From: an uncultured Luminiphilus sp.
GTDB taxonomy: Bacteria > Pseudomonadota > Gammaproteobacteria > Pseudomonadales > Halieaceae
DNA length: 64,000 bases
Assembly (NCBI GenBank): GCA_943789425.1
Contig: CALSUB010000002.1
Location: forward strand, 124,001 to 188,000
Reading direction: 5' to 3'
Below are positions 55,492 to 62,940 of this stretch, piece by piece. The position numbers and the translations under genes are program-made. The notes under the pieces were generated by a model. The model worked only from the letters and a program-made list of their open reading frames with translations. It did not search any database and was not told the origin of the DNA. The stretch's first letter is position 1. Each line of letters begins with the position of its first letter.

Positions 55492-56835
55492 ATGTTGTGT
55501 TTCTCCCCTCTCGGCGGATGTGGGGAAATCGGCATGAATTTCAATTTGTTTGGGCACCAAGGGCATTGGTTGGCGGTTGACTGTGGCATCACCTTGGAGC
55601 AGATCCCCGGTGCGGTGCGGCCCGCTGTTCAAATGCCCGACCCACGTTTTATCGTCGATCACCGAGACCAACTCAGTGGCTTATTGATTACGCATGCGCA
55701 TGAAGATCATTTGGGTGCGTTACCGTATTTATGGGAACAACTGCGCTGTCCGGTTTATGCGACGCCATTTGCCGCCGCGGCACTGCGGCACAAAACCCAG
55801 GGGCGCCGCGGGGTCCTGCCGGCGCCGCTGATTGAGGTGACGCCGGGGGATCGATCACTCATTGGGCCTTTTTCTGTGGAGTGGATTCCCGTGACACATT
55901 CCACGCCAGAGACCTGTGCACTGTGTATCAGTGTTGGCCAGACGCGCATCCTGCATACAGCGGACTGGAAAATCGACGCCGCACCGGTTGTTGGTCCCGC
56001 CTGGTCTGATAAACGCTTCGAGGCGCTGGGTGTTGAGGGTGTCGATGCGGTTATCTGCGATTCAACGAATGCCTTACAAGCGGGACGCTCCGTCACGGAG
56101 GGTCGTGTTGCGCAAGGTCTCACTGAGGTGATTCAGCGCTGTGAGGGTCGGGTTGTCGTGGGGTGTTTTTCTAGCAACATCGCGAGAATTCAAACGCTGT
56201 CACAGATTGCAGCCGATACCGGACGATACCTAAGTGTCTTGGGTCGATCGGCGGCGGGGATGGCAAACTGTGCACAGCAAGTGGGGTTGTTTCCGAGTCA
56301 GTTCAAACCGATTCACGCGGAGCACCTCGGATATTTGCCGCCTCGCGAAGTATTGGCCATTGCGACCGGCAGCCAAGGAGAGTCGGGTGCCGCTCTGCAT
56401 CGACTGGTGGCACAGACACACCCTCATTTGTCCTTAGATGCGGGTGATACGGTGATTTTATCTTCCAGGACGATTCCGGGGAATGAAGCCTCCGTTGCGC
56501 GACTGATTGAAGGATTCCGGGCGAGAGGTATTTATGTGCTCGAGGCCGATTCCAGTGATACCCCGCTGCATGCATCGGGCCACCCTTATCAGGATGAGTT
56601 GCGCGACCTGTATCAGCTTTTAAAGCCGTCACTCGTGGTCCCGGTGCACGGTGAGGCGGCACATATGGCCGCCAATGCGCGAATCGCTAAACAATCTGGC
56701 GCTTCGGCTGCGCTGACCGGCGTGAACGGCGATCTTTTTTACCTGAGTCCCGTACCCGGCGTCAGGCGACGTTACGCGCCGGTGGGTCGGTTGCAGTGGT
56801 GCGAAGACACTGAGCGCTTGATCAACGTCTCTTGA
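55492..56835 (+). CDS. RNase J-like metallo-beta-lactamase/beta-CASP nuclease
   Basis: 447 aa in the intact frame. Visible: LGGCGEIGMNFNLFGH, metal motif THAHEDHLGALPYL (HxHxDH), VTHSTPETCAL, the CASP region (CFSSNIARIQTL, GRSAAGMANCAQQVG, IATGSQGESGAALHRL), and VVPVHGEAAHMAAN. Matches bacterial RNase J without the C-terminal domain. The likely true start is ATG 55470: its frame encodes MSQSPQSDVVFLP, and removing the T at 55509 joins it to LGGCGEIGMN, giving 454 aa. RNase J is unusual in gammaproteobacteria, which mostly rely on RNase E; a different MBL nuclease role is possible. Confidence 0.85.
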   Translation: MLCFSPLGGCGEIGMNFNLFGHQGHWLAVDCGITLEQIPGAVRPAVQMPDPRFIVDHRDQLSGLLITHAHEDHLGALPYLWEQLRCPVYATPFAAAALRHKTQGRRGVLPAPLIEVTPGDRSLIGPFSVEWIPVTHSTPETCALCISVGQTRILHTADWKIDAAPVVGPAWSDKRFEALGVEGVDAVICDSTNALQAGRSVTEGRVAQGLTEVIQRCEGRVVVGCFSSNIARIQTLSQIAADTGRYLSVLGRSAAGMANCAQQVGLFPSQFKPIHAEHLGYLPPREVLAIATGSQGESGAALHRLVAQTHPHLSLDAGDTVILSSRTIPGNEASVARLIEGFRARGIYVLEADSSDTPLHASGHPYQDELRDLYQLLKPSLVVPVHGEAAHMAANARIAKQSGASAALTGVNGDLFYLSPVPGVRRRYAPVGRLQWCEDTERLINVS

Positions 56836-56843
56836 TAGCCGCC

Positions 56844-58430
56844 CTAAGGCGTGGTCTCGATGCCCGAGGCGCGTCGTGCCGCTGCTCGCTCGGCATCGGC
56901 AGCATTAATCCACCGGTAGGTTAAATAATATTTAAAAATATTGGCTACGTACTGCACGGTCTCTCTGCCAATCTGTTCGGCAACAATAATCTCGACATTG
57001 TCGAACCAAAGGTTGGGGTCGTAACCCCGCTCTCCCGCTTCTTTTCGTAGACGACGAATGCGTCCAGGCCCCGCATTGTAGGCCGCGAGTGCGAGTAGCG
57101 AGCCGTTGCGCTCATCTAACTCTGGGCCGCTAAAATACCGGGTTTTTAGAAAGGCCATGTACTTCGCACCTGCCTCAATATTGGGTTCAAGTTCATCAAT
57201 ATTCGGGATACTGACGTTCTTATCTCCAGCAGTACTGGGTAAAAGTTGCATCACGCCAACCGCCCCTACATGGCTCCTAACGCTTTGGTCTAACCGAGAT
57301 TCCTGAAAGCCTTGTGCGGCGAGTAAGGTAGGGTCCATGCCGTAATCGGTGCCATATTTTTGAAACAGGGATGATAAAGATCGATAACGAGAGAGCTCTT
57401 CATCGCCAATGGCATTTTCAGCCCAATCGAAATCGCGGACGTAGCGATTGCGAATGATATTGCCAAACAGCGTTCCTTCTCGGTTGTCTTTGAGAAAGCG
57501 ATTCAGAAAACCTGCGAGCTTGGGGCTGTCTGGTCGCATTGCCCAGGCGAGCCGTCCCCCTTCGCGCAAAACAAGGTCATCTCGCACGGTCGTTCGGGTA
57601 AAAACTTCGCGCCACATTTGGGGTTTGTAGCTATCTACAACCGCCCAAGGCAAGAGCCCTGCGTCGACCATTTCAATGAGGTCTTCATCTTCTAATGCTT
57701 CGTCAATGGCTTCGATCCGAATGCCCGACTTACCCTCAGCGACCAGTGCATCGCTCAGCAGTTTCACGCTCTCTGCATAGCTGCTGGATAAGCGAAGATA
57801 GACCGTCTTTCCCGCCAAGTCAGCCAGAGACGAAATAGGCGGCGCGCTGGGTCCTGTGACGAGGATTTCTTTTAGCGGTTTACTGACAGGGATTGTGAAG
57901 TCGATCTGCGCCTGGCGATCTTCCGTGATGGTGGTCCCAGCAATGACGATGTCGCCATAACCTGCGGTCAAGGCCGGAAACAGTTGGTCTCTTGCAACCG
58001 GTATTACCGCGACTTGCACGGTGAGTAACCCGGTTTTAAAGGCTTCATTAACGACTTTTTGCAGCTTATCGGCGTATTCTTGCACCACACCTTTTGGGCC
58101 GTTTTCGAGGAAGTAACGCCCGGGGCCATAGACGGTCAGCACCCGGATGACTCGACGGTCGACCATGGCATCGAGATCTCCCAGTTTTGGCTCGATACTG
58201 AAACGGGCTAGGTCCCTGTCGGCAGTGCCTGCGTTGTCATCGGTAGTCGTGGGATTGGCCGTGCCCACCGGCGTAATCGCTTCGTTGACCACGGACACCA
58301 CCGGCACGTCTGTGGGCTGCTCCATCACCTCTGCAGTGGTGCTCTCGCCGCAACCGACCAAGAGGGATAGGCATACCAGACACCACAGTCCGATCGCGCT
58401 GACTGTTTTATTAGGTTTTGATCGGAACAT
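56844..58430 (-). CDS. mltF: Membrane-bound lytic murein transglycosylase F (MltF)
   Basis: 528-aa lipoprotein (lipobox LVGC after LWCLVCLSLL). N-terminal SBP_bac_3-like domain (RRVIRVLTVYGPGRYFLENGPKG, YGDIVIAGTTITEDRQAQIDFTIPVS) and a C-terminal SLT transglycosylase domain with catalytic Glu in AAQGFQESRLDQSVRSHVGAVGVMQLLPSTA and ALAAYNAGPGRIRRL. Cleaves peptidoglycan between MurNAc and GlcNAc with the amino-acid-binding-like domain as a modulator. Matured by Lgt (37.5 kb). Convergent with the RNase J-like gene, 8 nt apart. Confidence 0.93.
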   Translation of the reverse strand: MFRSKPNKTVSAIGLWCLVCLSLLVGCGESTTAEVMEQPTDVPVVSVVNEAITPVGTANPTTTDDNAGTADRDLARFSIEPKLGDLDAMVDRRVIRVLTVYGPGRYFLENGPKGVVQEYADKLQKVVNEAFKTGLLTVQVAVIPVARDQLFPALTAGYGDIVIAGTTITEDRQAQIDFTIPVSKPLKEILVTGPSAPPISSLADLAGKTVYLRLSSSYAESVKLLSDALVAEGKSGIRIEAIDEALEDEDLIEMVDAGLLPWAVVDSYKPQMWREVFTRTTVRDDLVLREGGRLAWAMRPDSPKLAGFLNRFLKDNREGTLFGNIIRNRYVRDFDWAENAIGDEELSRYRSLSSLFQKYGTDYGMDPTLLAAQGFQESRLDQSVRSHVGAVGVMQLLPSTAGDKNVSIPNIDELEPNIEAGAKYMAFLKTRYFSGPELDERNGSLLALAAYNAGPGRIRRLRKEAGERGYDPNLWFDNVEIIVAEQIGRETVQYVANIFKYYLTYRWINAADAERAAARRASGIETTP

Positions 58431-58493
58431 AGGGACCTCTTGAATACTCGCAGGTGTTGCGACGGATTCGCTGCTGATGAGTCGGCGACTGCC

Positions 58494-59477
58494 TTACGAT
58501 ACTTGGCATGCCAACAGTAATTTACCAAAATGGCGCCCCGACCGCATGTACTCATGTGCGGCCAGCACGTCAGCCAGCGGAAACGAACTGTCGATGACGG
58601 GTAAAATATTGCCCGCCAGCACCTCGGGCCATATGTGCTCGCGAATTGCCTGAAAACAGGCAGCTCGCGAGGCGGTATCGAGTCGACGCAGGGTGCTACC
58701 TGTCAGCGTGAGTCGTTTCATGAATAATGTCGCGAGGTTGATCTCGCTTTGCATACCCCTCATGACCCCAATACAGACAATGCGTCCATCAGGTGCGGCA
58801 AGCTCTAAATTGGCCTGCATGATATCTCCACCGGCGATATCAAGGATGACGTTGATTTGTTCAGCGTAACCCGCCTCCTTGAATTGCTCTAAGAGATCAC
58901 CTTCGCTGTGATTTGCTACAAATTCTGCTCCCAAATTGGTTACCGCGGCGCACCGCTCCTGCGATCCGGCGGTGGAGAGGGCGGTAGCGCCCATTGCTCG
59001 AACCATCTGAATGCCAAGCGACCCAATACCGCTGCTGCCGCCATGAATGAGCGCTGTCTCGTTGCGGGCCAACAGACCTCTTTCGAAAACGTTGTACCAA
59101 ACCGTCAATAATGCCTCTGGCAGGGCGGCGCCTTGTTCGCTTGAGAGGGTATCGGGCAGCAGTAAGCAGTGGTCTTCGCGCACGATAGCAGCGGACGCGT
59201 AACCCCCTCCATGTGCCAATGCGCAGACGCGATCACCAATGCTGCAATAGGTGACGGCTTCTCCAATGGCCACGACCTCGCCTGCGACTTCGAGTCCAGG
59301 TATGGGGGAAGCGTCGGTTGGGGGCGGGTAGAGTCCAAGGCGCTGCAGTAGGTCTGCGCGATTCACGCCGGAGTGATGCACGTTAATCAGGACTTCATTT
59401 TTAGCGGGCGTGGCGAGGGTATCCGTCATCATGAGTGCAGTGTCAGGGGTCGTGAATTCTATAAAGTGTCGTTGCAT
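58494..59477 (-). CDS. NAD(P)H quinone oxidoreductase (zinc-independent MDR, PIG3/QOR type)
   Basis: 327 aa medium-chain dehydrogenase/reductase. Visible: VNRADLLQRLGLYPPP, PGLEVAGEVVAIGEAV, IHGGSSGIGSLGIQMVRAMGATAL (nucleotide binding), GLYPPPTDASPIPG lacking the catalytic-zinc ligands, and the PIG3-type ending MRSGRHFGKLLL. Likely reduces quinones or related enones with NADPH; substrate unknown. Opposite in strand to the Fe-ADH gene, 97 nt apart. Confidence 0.88.
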   Translation of the reverse strand: MQRHFIEFTTPDTALMMTDTLATPAKNEVLINVHHSGVNRADLLQRLGLYPPPTDASPIPGLEVAGEVVAIGEAVTYCSIGDRVCALAHGGGYASAAIVREDHCLLLPDTLSSEQGAALPEALLTVWYNVFERGLLARNETALIHGGSSGIGSLGIQMVRAMGATALSTAGSQERCAAVTNLGAEFVANHSEGDLLEQFKEAGYAEQINVILDIAGGDIMQANLELAAPDGRIVCIGVMRGMQSEINLATLFMKRLTLTGSTLRRLDTASRAACFQAIREHIWPEVLAGNILPVIDSSFPLADVLAAHEYMRSGRHFGKLLLACQVS

Positions 59478-59574
59478 CGCGGGGACCTTGTCTTATTGCA
59501 GTCCGAGAGGACTGTTACCGATTACGAGAGGCGGATAGACTAACCTGTCAGGCGACGGACTGGGAGGTCCTGTT

Positions 59575-60786
59575 ATGTTGCGATCGATGCCGGTAAGGCG
59601 TTTCAAGCGCGGATTCACGCTGGCACTCATCAAGCTACTGGTGGGTAATAAAGCCAGTGGTCTTCACTTATCCTATGTGGGGGCGGGTGCGGCAAAACAG
59701 CTATGCCAACGCGTTGCCGATATTGGGCATACCAATGTGTTGGTGGTCACGGATAAAGCGCTCAAAGAGCTGGGCTTGGCTGAGCAAGCGCTGCAGGGTT
59801 TGAGTGAAGCGGGGGTCAATCTGCATTGGTATGCCGGTGTCGAGCCGGACCCAACTTTCACTCACGTTACGGAGGGGGCTCAAATACTTCGTGCAACAGG
59901 CTGTACGGCGATTGTTGCAGTGGGAGGAGGCTCCTCGATGGATGCCGCGAAAATTATTGCCTGTACCCGCTCTAGTAACGCGTCACCCGATCAATGGGTT
60001 GGCCTCAATAAGGTCCCTGACGATATTTTACCGGTTTACGCCATACCCACGACGTCTGGCACAGGCAGCGAAGCGACAATGGGTGCGGTGATCAAAGATC
60101 CCATCGAGCGCGTCAAGACGATTATTGCTGCCGAGGGTCTCTTGCCGCAGGCCGTGGCATTGGACCCCGAGTTATTACTGGGGATGCCGCCGGCGGTGAC
60201 GGCAGCGACGGGGATCGATGCGTTGACCCACGGCATCGAAGCTTATATCTGTGTTTGGGATCGAGGGACTCGAAAAGAGAATGCGCGTCTTGCTGTGCAG
60301 GGCGTTTTTCAGTGGCTGCCGAAAGCAATGGCAGAGCCAGATAATCGTGAGGCTCGCTTGGGGATGGCGCTAGCCGCCTATCATGCTGGCGTGGCGATTA
60401 ATCAGGTCAGCGTGGGTAATGTTCATGCGATTGCACATCAACTGGGTGCTCGTTATGGGATTCCCCATGGGCAGGCTAATGCACTGGCATTACCGCCAGT
60501 TCTCAAAGCTTGTGTGGCAGAGGCAGAAAGCGCACTCGCCGAGCTCGCGGTGGTGACAGATGTCTCGGATGCCGCTTCACCGGCAGCAAGAGCGCAGGCG
60601 TTTATTGAGGCCGTATCTCAGTTGATTGCAGACGTGGGCATAGCGGAATCCGACGCCCGTATACAGTCTGCTGATTGGACGTTGCTGACTCACCAAGCGA
60701 TGGATGAAAGTGATGGCTATGTATCACCACGGTTGCTGACCAAGGCGGAAATACTGGGCGTTTTGGAGCAGATTACCGCTCGCTGA
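59575..60786 (+). CDS. Iron-containing alcohol dehydrogenase
   Basis: 403 aa, Fe-ADH family. Visible: VVTDKALKELGL, AIVAVGGGSSMDAAK (NAD-binding GGGSxxD), YAIPTTSGTGSEATMGAV, and metal ligands in GIDALTHGIEAYICVWDRG, VGNVHAIAHQLGARYGIPHGQANALALPPVL. Substrate not determinable. Start ATG 59575. Its 3' end overlaps the convergent esterase gene by 14 nt. Confidence 0.9.
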   Translation: MLRSMPVRRFKRGFTLALIKLLVGNKASGLHLSYVGAGAAKQLCQRVADIGHTNVLVVTDKALKELGLAEQALQGLSEAGVNLHWYAGVEPDPTFTHVTEGAQILRATGCTAIVAVGGGSSMDAAKIIACTRSSNASPDQWVGLNKVPDDILPVYAIPTTSGTGSEATMGAVIKDPIERVKTIIAAEGLLPQAVALDPELLLGMPPAVTAATGIDALTHGIEAYICVWDRGTRKENARLAVQGVFQWLPKAMAEPDNREARLGMALAAYHAGVAINQVSVGNVHAIAHQLGARYGIPHGQANALALPPVLKACVAEAESALAELAVVTDVSDAASPAARAQAFIEAVSQLIADVGIAESDARIQSADWTLLTHQAMDESDGYVSPRLLTKAEILGVLEQITAR

Positions 60787-61657
60787 TGGCTTCGATCCAA
60801 GTTTTTGTGATTGCCATAAAACGCTCATGGCCCGGCGTGGGCCCTTCTGAGCAGGGGAACCCATGGGCTTCTTGATCAAAATGCTCGTGCTGTACGATGA
60901 CATTGGCCCGCTGAAGGGTGTTGGCGAGACGCCTGCCGTCGTCTCGTAGGGGATCCCTCTCGGCGGTAATTAAAAGCGATCGAGGAAATCCAGAGAATGT
61001 CGTCCGGCGTCCCGGAAACATCAGCTCAACGCTTGGATCCGCAGGCGCAAGGCCATCAAGATAGGTATCGGTGAACCAGCGCATAATCGAGGTCGTGAGT
61101 GGTCCACTTTTAGCGTGCTCGGTGTAGGAGCGCATGGCCGCATGGTAGTGCTGAATGGCGGGGTACATCATGAGGCAGCCTCTCAAGCGAGGCTCATCGG
61201 GTAGTCTTGCAGCGGTCGCCAGTGTGAGATTGCCGCCCGCACTGTCTCCCGCGATAACGACTTCTCCATTGTTGGGGGCGAGCGCATTGAGGTTATCAAT
61301 GATCCATCTTGAGGCGGCCAGTGCGTCGTTGTGCGCGGTCGGAAAGGGATGCTCAGGGGCGAGTCGGTAGTCTACGGACATCACCGTACACCGTGTCTGA
61401 TCGGCAAGATGCAAACAAAAGGGATGATGGGTATCGAGGTCGCCGATCGTCCATCCGCCACCATGAAAATAGATAATCAGTGGCCGCTCTAGAGAGCCGT
61501 GGTACATACGGGTCGCCAAGCTGTATTCGTCAAGCGCCAGCTGTAAAACACTGGTTTTAACCTCCGGAAGCGGCGTACCTTCCCACGCCACGCGGTTCAT
61601 GCGGCGGTAATACCAGCGAAAGCACAGCGTCTTGAGTTTATTGAGAAGTGCTGTCAC
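60773..61657 (-). CDS. Alpha/beta hydrolase (HSL-type esterase)
   Basis: 294 aa. Oxyanion motif FHGGGWTIGDLDTH (HGGGW), SVDYRLAPEHPFPTAHNDALAA, nucleophile elbow AGDSAGGNLTLATA (GDSAG), acid in TAERDPLRDDG and His in DQEAHGFPCSEG. Matches the hormone-sensitive-lipase (HSL) group of bacterial esterases; substrate unknown. Lies 6 nt after the MBL hydrolase gene on the same strand, so likely co-transcribed. Confidence 0.88.
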   Translation of the reverse strand: MTALLNKLKTLCFRWYYRRMNRVAWEGTPLPEVKTSVLQLALDEYSLATRMYHGSLERPLIIYFHGGGWTIGDLDTHHPFCLHLADQTRCTVMSVDYRLAPEHPFPTAHNDALAASRWIIDNLNALAPNNGEVVIAGDSAGGNLTLATAARLPDEPRLRGCLMMYPAIQHYHAAMRSYTEHAKSGPLTTSIMRWFTDTYLDGLAPADPSVELMFPGRRTTFSGFPRSLLITAERDPLRDDGRRLANTLQRANVIVQHEHFDQEAHGFPCSEGPTPGHERFMAITKTWIEAISER

Positions 61658-61663
61658 AAATCA

Positions 61664-62746
61664 TTACTCAGCGTCGATATACCGTGCGTCAGGATCCGCT
61701 TGGTATTCATAGCGGCCGTCGTCGGTGAGCCGACGACTGATATTACCGCGATGCCATAGATAGTTAAGATGTGCGACGGTTTCACCGGTTGCCATTTGTA
61801 GTTCTCCGTCTTGTATTTCTCGGCCAAACAGACAGCTAAAGCAATCTGGCAGTATCTTCGGTTCCATAAGCAAGTCATAAAGCTTTGCCAGAGCGAGTCG
61901 ATGACTATCGATAATCTGATTCAGCCTTACGCGCACACCGGTGAAGGGCGCTTGGTGTGCGGGAAGTACGAGCAGGTCCTCCGGCAACATGCTGAGGAGC
62001 CGAGTGCTGGAGGCTAACCAGGCCTCCAAGGGGTTACCGTCAGGCTGCGTCGGAAAAACCGACACGTTGGGCGTGATACGGGGCAGGATTTGGTCGCCTG
62101 CGATGACCAGCTGCAGTGCTGGACAGTAAAGGCAGGCATGCTCTGGTGAATGGCCCTCACCTACAACGATTTGCCAATAGCGACCCCCAATGGCCAACGT
62201 TTGCCGATCGGTGAGTCGCTGATAGTTGTGAGGGAGCGGTGTCGTAAACTGTCCGAAGCCACCGAAGCGATCCCGGTAATGGTCGAGTTGACCTGCCGAA
62301 AAACCCGCTCGGTGATAGAACGAAATGGCGGCGGGGGGTGCCTGTTCCCCGGTGTAACCCATAATCAGGCTACCGGTCAGGAACTCGGCCTGCGTCATAT
62401 ACAGGTCACAAGCAAAACGCTCGCATAACCATCCGGCTAAGCCAATGTGGTCAGGATGCATATGCGTACAAATCACGCGCTTCACGGGTTTGCCACCCAT
62501 AAAGCCGTCAAATAACGACTCCCATTGCGCCTTTGCGGTTTCTAAGTTCAGGCAGGTATCAACGATCGTCCATCCATCGCCATCTTCTAGCAGCCATAGG
62601 TTGATATGGTTGAGTGGCCCCGGCATGGTAAATCGAAGCCACCAGACTCCCGGGGCCACTTGGAAAGGGGTCTCCTCGGGATGGTCTAGTCGACCCCAAG
62701 TGTAGGTGAGGCCTCGATACTGTTCGTCAACACGTTTCAGAGTCAT
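61664..62746 (-). CDS. MBL-fold metallo-hydrolase
   Basis: 360 aa. Metallo-beta-lactamase fold: WTIVDTCLNLETAKAQWESLFDGFMGGKPVKRVICTHMHPDHIGLAGWL with the HxHxDH motif, VVGEGHSPEHACLYCP and AGDQILPRITPNVSVFPTQP. Similar to hydrolases annotated as beta-lactamase-domain or hydroxyacylglutathione-hydrolase-like, with a C-terminal extension containing VAHLNYLWHRGNI. Substrate unknown. Followed by the HSL esterase on the same strand; divergent from the aminotransferase. Confidence 0.87.
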   Translation of the reverse strand: MTLKRVDEQYRGLTYTWGRLDHPEETPFQVAPGVWWLRFTMPGPLNHINLWLLEDGDGWTIVDTCLNLETAKAQWESLFDGFMGGKPVKRVICTHMHPDHIGLAGWLCERFACDLYMTQAEFLTGSLIMGYTGEQAPPAAISFYHRAGFSAGQLDHYRDRFGGFGQFTTPLPHNYQRLTDRQTLAIGGRYWQIVVGEGHSPEHACLYCPALQLVIAGDQILPRITPNVSVFPTQPDGNPLEAWLASSTRLLSMLPEDLLVLPAHQAPFTGVRVRLNQIIDSHRLALAKLYDLLMEPKILPDCFSCLFGREIQDGELQMATGETVAHLNYLWHRGNISRRLTDDGRYEYQADPDARYIDAE

Positions 62747-62843
62747 TGATCCTGCATTACTTCAAGCAGAAGTGTGCGCGTCAGCGCCCGCGCTGTCTAC
62801 TCATGCTCTCCCCATAGGGTTACAGACAAGGACAGTCCTCCAA

Positions 62844-62859
62844 TGTGATACTGATCACC
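62844..62859. promoter_or_regulatory. CRP/Vfr-like site upstream of the aminotransferase gene
   Basis: TGTGA-TACTGA-TCACC: matches the CRP/Vfr consensus TGTGA-N6-TCACA at 9 of 10 defining positions. It lies in the divergent gap between the MBL hydrolase and aminotransferase genes, 82 nt before the latter. Recognised by eye; suggests carbon-dependent control. Confidence 0.5.
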
Positions 62860-62940
62860 AATCAGCCTGGTAGAGCGGCCCGGTGAATGGACCGCTCAAT
62901 GGCGGGCCAAGTTTTTAGGACTGAATCTGGAGCATCTTCG

